Positions 1-6,243 of a stretch of 11,287 nt of DNA are shown piece after piece. The DNA lies in the NCBI GenBank assembly GCA_964390555.1, contig CAYMJU010000046.1, positions 1 through 11,287 on the forward strand. Direction: 5' to 3'. The first letter of the stretch is position 1. Every line of letters begins with the position of its first letter. Source of the stretch: CAVTWS01 sp964390555 (lineage in GTDB: Bacteria > Actinomycetota > Acidimicrobiia > Acidimicrobiales > SHLQ01). A model generated the notes under the pieces. The model did no database searches and had not been told where the DNA came from. It was given only the letters and a program-made list of their open reading frames with translations. A program made the translations under genes and the position numbers.

Positions 1-2
1 CC

Positions 3-353
3 CACGACCAACGCCTCGCGCTACGGCTCATGCACGATGGCTGCTACATCCCAGGATGCACGATCAGCTTCGAGGGCTGCGAGATGCACCACATCGTCCC
101 CTACGGCCGCGACGGCGCCCACGGCCAATCCGACCTCGCCAACTACATACCAGCCTGCAACGCCAACGGCCACCACGACGACCTCGACCACCGCCGGCTC
201 GTCATCCGACGCAAACCCGACGGCACAACCGACATCCACACCGCCCAAGGACGACACGTCGGCACCCGCCCACCACCGTCGGTATGGCGCAACACCAGCC
301 CACCCGCCCCACACGGCCACCCCCCCCCGAAACTGTTCGACCTCGCCACCTGA
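3..353 (+). CDS. HNH endonuclease, C-terminal part (DUF222/HNH family), 5' end outside the window
   Basis: The frame is open from the left edge to TGA at 351-353, giving the last 116 residues. They carry a C-terminal HNH nuclease domain: a Cys pair (CYIPGC), then the core CEMHHIVPY with the His pair, an Asn-containing loop (DLANYIPACN) and the closing HH..LDH segment. This is the layout of the HNH domain at the end of DUF222 proteins (the REP13E12-like family of actinobacteria), whose N-terminal ~300 residues would lie upstream. Members occur in many copies per genome and are suspected selfish or defence-related nucleases; their substrate is not established. The gene ends in a Pro-rich tail encoded over a run of nine C (320-328). 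An internal ATG at 30 is in frame but lies too far into the domain to be the real start. The family call is firm; the biological role is unknown. Confidence 0.8.
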   Translation, partial: HDQRLALRLMHDGCYIPGCTISFEGCEMHHIVPYGRDGAHGQSDLANYIPACNANGHHDDLDHRRLVIRRKPDGTTDIHTAQGRHVGTRPPPSVWRNTSPPAPHGHPPPKLFDLAT

Positions 354-399
354 CCCGACACCGCAAACCGGCCACCGGGCAGGCGATGCTCAGCAGCGC

Positions 400-830
400 C
401 CGCATCAAACGAGTCGCGCGCTACGGCTATCTCGTTGTGGCCCGACTTGCATCTGAGCACCCTCTCGTAGACCTCGATGCCGAGATCGACCCGGTCCCGA
501 GATCGGACCGTCCCCAACGTGCACCATCGGGAAGCACTTTGCGGCCCTCGATGCGTCTGTCCTTCCGGTCGCCGACGCGGCAAGGTGACGATCGCCGGCT
601 CTCGCCGCGACCGAGCAGTTGGTGCTTCCACACACGCTCATGCGTGCATACGGCCACCTCCAGATCGCGTGGAACATCCCGCCTCGGGGTCACATGCCCG
701 GTGGGCCGCATCTCGACGGCTGCCACGACCCGCAGCGTCGGCACCCGTACGTGATGCCGGTCGGGGTCCTCCTCGGAGATGAGCAACGCGCCGGGTCCGG
801 GAACGCATGGGTCAGGCCGGGTTCGTACAT
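400..830 (-). pseudogene. Possible decayed minus-strand gene in the ~500-bp gap after the HNH gene
   Basis: No intact gene is convincing between 354 and 862. On the minus strand, however, protein-like stretches with GC-rich third positions appear in sequence in different frames. From the ATG at 830-828 the first frame reads MYEPGLTHAFPDPA. From about 785 to 530 a second frame reads LLISEEDPDRHHVRV, RPTGHVTP, then LEVAVCTHERVWKHQLL. From about 530 to 420 a third frame reads DRVDLGIEVYERVLRCKSGH. Joined, these would make a soluble protein of roughly 130-140 residues with several Cys and His, broken by at least two frameshifts. I do not recognise the family. It starts 33 bp after the amidase stop and converges on the HNH gene. 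Alternatives are a single intact 175-codon frame (427-954) or pure chance in GC-rich DNA. Confidence 0.3.
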
Positions 831-862
831 GGCCCCCCGCCGCACTGCCGCACGTGTCGCAG

Positions 863-2806
863 CTACTGCAGCGGAGGGTCGACGCAGCCCTCGGTGCCTC
901 CGGTACCGGTCGAGGTCGGGTCGGTGAAATGAGGGGTGTAGCCGCCGCCGGCATCGGCGGTGGTGAGCCAGCGGTTCAGCCCGTCGGCCAACGCCTGGGC
1001 CTCGACCTGTTGGACCGACGCCTGGGCGATCAACGCTGCTTCCGCAGGATTGCTTAGGTAGAGCGCTTCGGTGATGACCGATACCACCTCGCCGGAGTTG
1101 CGGTGCAGGCCGTACAGGTCGTCGCCGTCCTCGCGCAGCCGCGACGTCGCACCCTTGCCGGTACCGACCCAGCCCACCGAGTACTGCGAGAGCGCCTCGC
1201 GCAGCTCCTGGTAGAGGATGCCGGCGAGACGTCGGGCCTCGGCCGAGTCGTGCTTGTAGTACACCTCGGGCGCCGGCGCCGACCGCGAGCCCGGCGAGCC
1301 GCCGTTGTGGTGCACCGACAGGAAAGCTCGGGGTCGCAGCGATTCGGCGAGAACGGCCCGGGTCACGAGTGGGATCCGGATGTCGTTCGTGCGTGTCAGC
1401 GCGACCGAGTACCCCTGAGCGCGCAGGATCGCGGCGAGCCGGTTGGCGATCTCGAGATTGAGCCGCTTCTCGATCAGGCCGTTCGATCCGACCGACCCCG
1501 ACTCGGAGCCACCGTGGCCAGGGTCGATGAGGAAGTCGACGGTCGGGATGAACGTGCCCTGACTGATCGTCGCCTCGTTGAAGCAGGTTGTGCGGACCAG
1601 CCAGCCGCCGGGAGCGCCGCCGATCACCGGCAGGAGGAGTCCGGTCGGCGTGAGCACAGCGCCCGGTCCCCCGCCGGTGGGCGGACCACTGAAATAGCTC
1701 CGGCACGCGATGGCCGGATTCGGCCCACCACTCGCGTCGATGCCGAACACGCACACGGTGTGCGGCCCAGACGACGTGGGTAGATCGAGTCGGTAGCCGT
1801 GCAGGTTGCCTCGGCCATGAACGGCGCCGACGTCGGGCCGGTCGAGGTTGGCGACCCCGGCCCCGGCGAACGCTCCATCGATGTACGCGTGGACAGCGAT
1901 GGCGTCGTTGGCGTCGGGGTCGAGCGCCCATCCATGCACGGCGAGGCGATCGCCCGACACTGCGACGGTGTCGATGGCGCCGATCGGCAGGCGGTTCCCG
2001 CTGACGGGTGCTGGGGCTCCCCCCACCAGATCGCGGCACGCGACGATGGGGTTCGGACCCCGTCCCGACGCGTCGATGCCATACACGCAGACCCGCCGGG
2101 CCCCGGCCGGTGCGACGAGCGACACCCGGTAGCCATGGGCCGGACCTTTCCCGAACGCCACGGCGACGTCAGGGCGATCGAGACTCGCGGTCGCCGCCCA
2201 GAGGCCCTGGCCGTCGACGTAAACGTGCACGTCGATCGAGCTATCGGTGTCGGGGTCGAGCGACCACCCGTGCACGACGATCGGGCCACCCGCCACACCG
2301 TCGATCTGGTCGATGGTGCCGAACGGGAACCCCGGCGTCGAGGCAGCGCCACCGCTCGACGCCGGTGTCGTGGACCCGAACCGGCGGCAGGCCAACCGGG
2401 TGTTGGAGCCCGGGCCGACGTCGATGCCGAAGACGCACACCTCGCCGCTGGCGCCAGCGGGCACGGTGACTTGATATCCGGTGTTCGACCCCAGGCCCGT
2501 CGCGGCGCGCACATCGGGTCGGGGCGCCGATGCCTCCACCCCACCAGCGATGCGTCCGTCGACGTACACGTGGACCGAGATCGGTCCGGCGGCGTCGCGA
2601 TCGGCCGCCCAACCCGACACCGTGATCGTCCCGGCGCCCCTCGTGACCACATCGATCACGCCGACTGGGTCACCGGTCGCGGCGGCCGACTCCGCGGCGG
2701 TGAGTCCCGTCGTCACGAGCGCGACAAACAGAGCGAGAAGTCCGATACGGCGCACGGCCCGCGATCGTAGCGAGCGCCGCCGTCGATTCGAAGGACGGCC
2801 GGCCAT
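863..2806 (-). CDS. Secreted N-acetylmuramoyl-L-alanine amidase (Amidase_3) with three N-terminal repeat modules
   Basis: The protein has 647 residues from the ATG at 2806-2804; a TTG three codons upstream (2815) is possible but less likely. An Arg-rich N-terminus followed by a hydrophobic stretch (about residues 21-38) and a small-residue AxA region near 41-44 looks like a signal peptide, so it should act outside the membrane. Three tandem modules follow (about 47-141, 161-258, 274-369), each with xIGxID, a GWAxDPD-like turn, VHVYVDG, RPDV, HGY and a Cys pair (VCVxGID...ACR) that could form a disulfide. The C-terminal ~195 residues are a zinc amidase that cuts the MurNAc-L-Ala bond in peptidoglycan: DPGHGG (His431), Glu446 in IEKRLN, His499 in SVHHN and catalytic Glu580 in ITEALYLSN. 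It ends in a Gly/Thr-rich tail. It lies 30 bp downstream of msrA on the same strand. The catalytic call is firm; the module function is unknown. Confidence 0.9.
   Translation of the reverse strand: MAGRPSNRRRRSLRSRAVRRIGLLALFVALVTTGLTAAESAAATGDPVGVIDVVTRGAGTITVSGWAADRDAAGPISVHVYVDGRIAGGVEASAPRPDVRAATGLGSNTGYQVTVPAGASGEVCVFGIDVGPGSNTRLACRRFGSTTPASSGGAASTPGFPFGTIDQIDGVAGGPIVVHGWSLDPDTDSSIDVHVYVDGQGLWAATASLDRPDVAVAFGKGPAHGYRVSLVAPAGARRVCVYGIDASGRGPNPIVACRDLVGGAPAPVSGNRLPIGAIDTVAVSGDRLAVHGWALDPDANDAIAVHAYIDGAFAGAGVANLDRPDVGAVHGRGNLHGYRLDLPTSSGPHTVCVFGIDASGGPNPAIACRSYFSGPPTGGGPGAVLTPTGLLLPVIGGAPGGWLVRTTCFNEATISQGTFIPTVDFLIDPGHGGSESGSVGSNGLIEKRLNLEIANRLAAILRAQGYSVALTRTNDIRIPLVTRAVLAESLRPRAFLSVHHNGGSPGSRSAPAPEVYYKHDSAEARRLAGILYQELREALSQYSVGWVGTGKGATSRLREDGDDLYGLHRNSGEVVSVITEALYLSNPAEAALIAQASVQQVEAQALADGLNRWLTTADAGGGYTPHFTDPTSTGTGGTEGCVDPPLQ
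1700..2668 (-). repeat. Three tandem ~96-codon repeat modules within the amidase gene
   Basis: Approximate module limits are 2668-2384, 2326-2033 and 1987-1700. The units are diverged at DNA level but clearly homologous as protein: each opens with a G-x-ID motif, has a GW(A/S)xD(P/R)D segment, the VH(V/A)Y(V/I)DG strand, (D/P)RPDV, G(Y)-x-hydrophobic and a Cys pair. The predicted fold is probably beta-rich. The units are joined by short Gly/Pro/Ala/Ser linkers. The likely role is wall binding or spacing of the catalytic domain, which is inference. Confidence 0.8.
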
Positions 2807-2836
2807 CGGTATCAATCGGCCGCGGCCGCCGAACGC

Positions 2837-3484
2837 TTAGCCGCCAGCCACGCCGACAGGGCAGCTGACCCCGGTACCGCCCAAGCCGCAGTAACCGTTT
2901 GGGTTCTTGCCCAGGTACTGCTGGTGGTAGCCCTCGGCGTAGTAAAAGGCCGGCACCGGCAGGATCTCGGTGGTGATCGAGCCATATCGAGTCGCGGCCA
3001 GCGCGGCGTTGTAGCGGTCGGCAGCGGCCTCGGCCGCCACCTTCTGGGCGTCGGTGAACCAGTAGATCCCCGACCGGTATTGGGTGCCCATGTCGTTGCC
3101 CTGGCGCATGCCCTGGGTCGGATCGTGGCCCTCGAAGAACACCTTCAGCAGCACCTCGTAGCTGACCTGATCGGGGTCGTAGACCACGAGGACGACCTCG
3201 TTGTGACCGGTGCGGCCGCTGCACACCTCTTCGTATGTCGGGTTAGGCGTGTACCCGGCGGCGTAGCCGACCGCGGTGGAGTAGACGCCCGGGACCTGCC
3301 AGAACTTGCGCTCGGCACCCCAGAAGCAGCCCATGCCGAACACGGCCTGCTCGTAGCCGTCGGGGAACGGACCCACGATCGGGTTGCCGTTGACGAAATG
3401 CGTGGCCGGCACCGGCATCGCCGTGTCGCGCCCGGGCAGCGCTTCGGTGGGTTCGGGCATCGCGGTCTTGTTGCGGAACAGCAC
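2837..3484 (-). CDS. msrA: Peptide methionine sulfoxide reductase MsrA
   Basis: This cytoplasmic enzyme reduces the S-epimer of methionine sulfoxide in proteins and free Met-SO, with electrons from thioredoxin. The chosen start is the GTG at 3484-3482: it has GGAGG five bases upstream (3490-3494) and gives 215 residues beginning VLFRNKT, which aligns with the start of E. coli MsrA (about 212 aa). The open frame runs further upstream but that part is unlike the family. The nucleophile is Cys53 in GMGCFWG; the resolving cysteines are Cys199 (GYCGLGG) and Cys208 (VSCP), as in the three-Cys E. coli type. Other family blocks are YTPNPTYEEVCSG, GHDPTQGMRQGNDMGTQYRS and FYYAEGYHQQYL. The amidase gene follows 30 bp later on the same strand. 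A TATCCT hexamer at 3553-3558 (minus strand) is a weak -10 candidate. Confidence 0.96.
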   Translation of the reverse strand: MLFRNKTAMPEPTEALPGRDTAMPVPATHFVNGNPIVGPFPDGYEQAVFGMGCFWGAERKFWQVPGVYSTAVGYAAGYTPNPTYEEVCSGRTGHNEVVLVVYDPDQVSYEVLLKVFFEGHDPTQGMRQGNDMGTQYRSGIYWFTDAQKVAAEAAADRYNAALAATRYGSITTEILPVPAFYYAEGYHQQYLGKNPNGYCGLGGTGVSCPVGVAGG

Positions 3485-3489
3485 GGTGT

Positions 3490-3494
3490 CCTCC
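3490..3494 (-). promoter_or_regulatory. Ribosome binding site that fixes the msrA GTG start
   Basis: On the minus strand GGAGG stands five bases before GTG at 3484. It is the best Shine-Dalgarno match near this gene and supports the GTG start over the upstream in-frame ATG at 3577. Confidence 0.7.
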
Positions 3495-3603
3495 GGGTCT
3501 CGTGTTCGATGTCGTTGCGTCTGACAACCATCGGCGCCCCGACTTCGTTCCCAGGATAGAGGTCGGTTCGACACCACTTCTCGGGCACCCGGCGGGCGAT
3601 AGC

Positions 3604-4269
3604 GTGCGGCGGGTGCCTGCGGAGCTGGTGATCTTCGACTGCGACGGCGTGCTGGTCGACAGCGAGGCGTTGGGCATGGAGATCGAGGCTCGGCATCTGA
3701 CCGAGGCTGGGTTCCCGATCACCGCCGACGAGATCGGCGAACGGTTCCTGGGCCTGAGCTACGCGTCGATGGTGGCGCGCGTCGGCGAGGAGAACGGGCG
3801 GCCCGTCCCCGCCGAAGTCGCTGCTCGCCTGCAACGCGACGTTCTCGCCGCCTTCCCCGCCCGGCTTCGGGCTGTCCCCGGCATGGACGAGCTCCTTGCC
3901 GATCTCGGCCGTCCACGCTGCGTCGCCTCGTCGAGCGACCTCGACCGCATCCGGCTGTCGCTCGACCTCACGCGCCTTATCGGTCACTTCGAGCGCGAGC
4001 ACCTCTTCTCGGCCCAGATGGTGGAGCGGGGCAAGCCGGCGCCCGACCTGTTTCTGCACGCGGCCACCACGGTCGGCATCGCCCCGGCCGCATGCGTCGT
4101 CGTCGAGGACAGCCCGCACGGTGTCGAGGCAGCAGTCGCGGCCGGCATGGACGTGATCGGGTTCACCGCCGGCTCCCACGCCGGGCCATCACTCGCAGGT
4201 CGACTGACGGCCGCCGGCGCCAGTCGTGTGGCGACCGACAGTGACGAGCTGAAGATGTTGCTCCAGTAG
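3604..4269 (+). CDS. HAD-superfamily hydrolase, beta-phosphoglucomutase/phosphatase-like
   Basis: From the GTG at 3604 the protein has 221 residues; a GTG at 3613 is an alternative, and the ATG at 3502 would add a tail unlike the family. All four HAD motifs are present: motif I FDCDGVLVDSE with nucleophile Asp12 and acid/base Asp14, motif II Ser in VASSSD (about 109-111), motif III Lys144 in GKPAPDLF, and motif IV VVEDSPHGVEAA (Glu168, Asp169) for Mg2+ binding. The helical cap between motifs I and II (about 20-90) places it in subfamily IA, with sugar-phosphate phosphatases and beta-phosphoglucomutases. The substrate cannot be read from sequence. It is divergent from msrA (119 bp between starts) and convergent with the dienelactone hydrolase gene, so it is probably transcribed alone. 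Confidence 0.88.
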   Translation: MRRVPAELVIFDCDGVLVDSEALGMEIEARHLTEAGFPITADEIGERFLGLSYASMVARVGEENGRPVPAEVAARLQRDVLAAFPARLRAVPGMDELLADLGRPRCVASSSDLDRIRLSLDLTRLIGHFEREHLFSAQMVERGKPAPDLFLHAATTVGIAPAACVVVEDSPHGVEAAVAAGMDVIGFTAGSHAGPSLAGRLTAAGASRVATDSDELKMLLQ

Positions 4270-4295
4270 CGACCGCTCAGCGAAGCTCGCGGTCG
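4270..4295. terminator. Hairpin between convergent genes, candidate bidirectional terminator
   Basis: CGACCGC (4270-4276) and GCGGTCG (4289-4295) form a perfect 7-bp stem; inside it AGC-GAA-GCT can form a further 3-bp stem-loop. It starts directly after the HAD stop codon and overlaps the stop and last codons of the convergent minus-strand gene. There is no T-tract on either side, so the call rests on position and pairing only. Confidence 0.45.
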
Positions 4296-4996
4296 AACAT
4301 CACCTTGGCCCGCTCGTAGGACCGGGCCGCGGCGGCCTCGTGGTACCGGCCGCCGTAGACGCCGAAGCCGTGGTCGGCGCCTTCGTGGATCTCGGCCTCG
4401 CCCTTGGCGAGGGCGTTGGTGGCGTCGATGAGCGCGACGTTGTCCGACGCCGGCTGCATGGTGTCGGCCGTGCCGAACGCGACGTACAGCGACCCCGTGT
4501 ACGTCGGCACCACGAGGTGCGGCGAGTCGTCGGCGTCGGTGGTGCAGAACGACGGGTGCAGGGCCACGCAAGCTCGGAACTCGTCGCCCCGGGCACCGAT
4601 GGTGCACAACACCGAGCGGGAGCCGATGCAGTAGCCGATGCATCCCTTCGCGCCCGGCGACGCCGCCGGGTCCGACGGCAAGTACGCGAGCACCGCGTCG
4701 AGGTCCGAGGCCACCATGTCCTCGGACGTGGCGAGGAGCACGTCGAACATTCGCTTCATGTCGTCGGGGTCCGAGCCCATCGAGAACCACGGCTCGGCCC
4801 GGTGGTAGCGGTCGTGGCTGATCACGTAGTAGCCCCACTCGGCGACACGGGCCATGGTCTTCTTCGCGCCCGCGTCGAGTCCCGGCCCGTGGTGGAAGAA
4901 CACGATCACCGGGAACGGCCCAGCGCCGTCGGGGCGCACGATGTGCACCCCCATCGGCCCACCGGCACTCGGGATCTCAACGGTCCGTTCCTGCAT
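4277..4996 (-). CDS. Dienelactone hydrolase family protein (alpha/beta hydrolase)
   Basis: The protein has 239 residues, usual for the family. The start is ATG at 4996-4994 with GAGG at 5005-5008, eight bases upstream. The catalytic triad of dienelactone hydrolases is visible: nucleophile Cys123 in GYCIGSR, Asp178 in GTADTMQP and His209 in GADHGF. The oxyanion-region segment VIVFFHHGPG (about 30-39) and the DRYHR loop are also typical. There is no signal peptide, so it is probably cytoplasmic. Family members hydrolyse 4-carboxymethylenebutenolide or other lactones and esters; nothing nearby belongs to an aromatic degradation pathway, so the true substrate is open. The gene stands alone between the tRNA pair and a convergent HAD gene. 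Confidence 0.88.
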   Translation of the reverse strand: MQERTVEIPSAGGPMGVHIVRPDGAGPFPVIVFFHHGPGLDAGAKKTMARVAEWGYYVISHDRYHRAEPWFSMGSDPDDMKRMFDVLLATSEDMVASDLDAVLAYLPSDPAASPGAKGCIGYCIGSRSVLCTIGARGDEFRACVALHPSFCTTDADDSPHLVVPTYTGSLYVAFGTADTMQPASDNVALIDATNALAKGEAEIHEGADHGFGVYGGRYHEAAAARSYERAKVMFDRELR

Positions 4997-5071
4997 GGCT
5001 CAATCCTCGCTCCAACGGCGCATTGCCACAAGGGGAAAGGCCAGCGACGACTACCCCGGCCGACCAGACAC

Positions 5072-5099
5072 GCGTGCGACGCACCGTCGTCCGACACGC
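5072..5099. other. Bulged hairpin between tRNA-Glu and the dienelactone hydrolase gene
   Basis: CGACG (5077-5081) and CGTCG (5085-5089) pair perfectly around a 3-base loop, and GCGTG (5072-5076) pairs with CACGC (5095-5099) across a 5-base bulge, ten base pairs in all. It may be a terminator for the tRNA transcript or a leader structure for the downstream gene. The sequence does not decide. Confidence 0.3.
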
Positions 5100-5166
5100 T
5101 CGGGTCTGCCCCACCGATCTCGCAGATTCGACAGCGGGCTGCAAGGGGCCGAGGCGGGCTGGTCGC

Positions 5167-5195
5167 GGTATCGGCTGTTGGGAACAAGGTGTCAA
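5167..5195 (-). promoter_or_regulatory. Putative promoter for the dienelactone hydrolase gene
   Basis: On the minus strand a perfect TTGACA (5190-5195) lies 17 bp before GATACC (5167-5172). The -35 matches the housekeeping sigma consensus fully and the -10 only partly. Transcription would start near 5160 and leave a leader of about 160 bases that contains the bulged hairpin. Confidence 0.3.
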
Positions 5196-5238
5196 CCAAC
5201 TACGAACCGTGACTCGGCGGCCCGACGTCGCGATGGAG

Positions 5239-5311
5239 TACCCCGTACGGGATTTGAACCCGTGCTACCACCTTGAGAGGGTGACGTCCTAGGCCGCTAG
5301 ACGAACGGGGC
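5239..5311 (-). tRNA. tRNA-Glu (anticodon CTC)
   Basis: On the minus strand the gene begins GCCCCGT at 5311 and ends ACGGGGT plus discriminator A at 5239, 73 nt. The acceptor arm pairs over seven positions with one G-T wobble. The anticodon arm is TCACC-CTCTCAA-GGTGG, giving CTC, which reads GAG (Glu). The T arm contains GGTTCAAATCC. CCA is not encoded. It lies 76 bp downstream of tRNA-Gln on the same strand. Confidence 0.96.
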
Positions 5312-5324
5312 GCGGCAGCCGGTG

Positions 5325-5353
5325 AGTGTAACGGGGCCGGTCAGCGCCACCAC
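5325..5353 (-). promoter_or_regulatory. Putative tRNA-Glu promoter
   Basis: On the minus strand GTGGTG (5348-5353) is separated by 17 bp from TACACT (5325-5330), an actinobacterial TAnnnT-type -10, and 13 bases then lead to the tRNA 5' end. The tRNA-Gln gene has the same arrangement, which strengthens both. Confidence 0.45.
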
Positions 5354-5387
5354 ACGGGATTTGCGCCGACCGGCCCGGTTCGCAGTG

Positions 5388-5459
5388 CTCGGGGGGGAGG
5401 ACTCGAACCCCCAATAGATGGACCAGAACCACCTGTGTTGCCAATTACACCACCCCCGA
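5388..5459 (-). tRNA. tRNA-Gln (anticodon CTG)
   Basis: On the minus strand the gene begins TCGGGGG at 5459 and ends CCCCCGA plus discriminator G at 5388, 72 nt. The acceptor stem is fully paired. The anticodon arm GGTGG-TTCTGGT-CCATC gives CTG, which reads CAG (Gln). The T arm is GGGGG-TTCGAGT-CCTCC. CCA is not encoded. It sits with tRNA-Glu near gltX. In many actinobacteria tRNA-Gln is first charged with glutamate by GltX and then amidated by GatCAB; no gat gene is in this window. Confidence 0.96.
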
Positions 5460-5471
5460 AGGGCGCCCCTC

Positions 5472-5500
5472 ACTGTAGCGACCGTCGGCCGAGGCACCAC
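5472..5500 (-). promoter_or_regulatory. Putative tRNA-Gln promoter
   Basis: On the minus strand GTGGTG (5495-5500), a 17-bp spacer and TACAGT (5472-5477) stand 12 bases before the tRNA 5' end. The -35, spacer length and -10 match the element before tRNA-Glu almost exactly. Confidence 0.45.
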
Positions 5501-5545
5501 GCCTGTCTCAGGGCGCTGCCGCCCCGTCGCCGGTGGCACCCACAT

Positions 5546-5600
5546 CTCGTTCTTGGCGCGATTCTGGTTGTTCTACGACCAGAATCGCGCCAAGAACGAG
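5546..5600. repeat. Perfect 23-bp inverted repeat, terminator-like or dispersed palindrome
   Basis: The left arm (5546-5568) begins CTCGTTCTTGG and ends ATTCTGGT. The right arm (5578-5600) is its exact reverse complement, beginning ACCAGAATCG and ending AAGAACGAG. The loop is nine bases (5569-5577). It starts 31 bp beyond the stop of the ydcF-like gene on the minus strand, so it could end the gltX operon before the tRNA genes. No T-run follows on either strand. The arms are richer in A/T than the surroundings and far longer than a usual terminator needs, so a dispersed palindromic element is also possible. Confidence 0.75.
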
Positions 5601-5631
5601 CGGACGTGTTCACAAACGAGGGATGACGGGG

Positions 5632-6243
5632 CTAAAACCACGCGTGGAGGCGGCGGTAGCCGACGATGCGGCCGACCGACACCGCGGCCGTCTCCCGCAC
5701 CAGTGACCGCAACGACGCCGACCCGTCGGTGGTGACGGCGCGGGCCGATAGGCCGACCTCGCTCGCCACGTGGCGCGCCCGGAAGGCGTGGTACCGATCG
5801 GTGACCAGTAGCACCCGGTCGAGCCCGCGGGAGTCGAGTTCCCGGGCCGTCGCCGCCAGCTCCTCGTAGGTGTCGGTTCCGTCGACGATCACGATCACGT
5901 CCTCGTCGGGCACGCCGAGCTGGCGCAGGTACCGGTAGCCGGCAAACCCCTGCGTGAATCGATCGCCCTCCTGGTTGGCACCGGTCGTGACGATCAACGT
6001 GGCCCAGCCGTCCTCGTACAACGAGTGGGCTAGGTCGAGCCGGGCCCGCAGCACCGGCGACGGCTCACCGTCGTACTGCGCCGCGCCGAGCACCACAATT
6101 GCGTCGGCATCGGCCGGCGACTGGCCATCAGAAGCGTGCCACACCTGCACGAACGTCACCGCGACATAGAGGACTACGACGACCCCTAGCAGCGCGCCCC
6201 ACCGTATCAAGCGGCGGCGGAGCTGGCGCTTGAGGTCGATCAC
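5632..6243 (-). CDS. YdcF/SanA-like membrane protein (DUF218 domain)
   Basis: The start is GTG at 6243-6241, which overlaps the gltX stop as GTGA, so translation is probably coupled. The 203-residue protein has a basic N-terminus (DLKRQLRRRLIR), one membrane helix at about 13-33, and an outward DUF218 domain. The domain shows DAIVVLGAAQYDGEPSPVL, the RLDLAHSLYEDG helix, VTTGANQEGD, GVPDEDVIVI, DTYEELAA and VLLVTDRYHAFRA. This is the pattern of YdcF/ElyC/SanA proteins, linked in enteric bacteria to envelope integrity and vancomycin resistance; the reaction is not firmly known. It is the last gene of its cluster, with the 23-bp inverted repeat after it. An open frame continues upstream to 6639 but only within gltX. 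Confidence 0.85.
   Translation of the reverse strand: MIDLKRQLRRRLIRWGALLGVVVVLYVAVTFVQVWHASDGQSPADADAIVVLGAAQYDGEPSPVLRARLDLAHSLYEDGWATLIVTTGANQEGDRFTQGFAGYRYLRQLGVPDEDVIVIVDGTDTYEELAATARELDSRGLDRVLLVTDRYHAFRARHVASEVGLSARAVTTDGSASLRSLVRETAAVSVGRIVGYRRLHAWF

Noticed and set aside
1..860. HNH gene as part of a mobile element or integrated island
   Set aside because: No transposase, integrase, attachment duplication or terminal repeats are visible; the two tRNA genes in the window are distant and intact with no nearby duplicate ends.
690..2039. Long minus-strand open frame of 449 codons
   Set aside because: It lies inside the amidase gene in another frame, is extremely Arg-rich and has no recognisable domain; it is a shadow of GC-rich coding DNA. 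Only its last part beyond the amidase stop was considered, as part of the decayed gene.
1103..2770. Plus-strand open frames of 226 and 323 codons opposite the amidase
   Set aside because: They are antisense to a gene with clear catalytic motifs and a signal peptide, with low-complexity Arg/Val/Gly-rich translations and no domain.
3145..4179. Minus-strand open frame of 344 codons across the HAD gene and msrA
   Set aside because: It overlaps two well-supported genes in other frames and turns into low-complexity Arg/Ser/Pro sequence over msrA.
5546..5600. Reading the 23-bp inverted repeat as terminal repeats of an insertion sequence or CRISPR unit
   Set aside because: The arms are only nine bases apart with no coding cargo, and there is a single unit with no spacers or second copy in the window.
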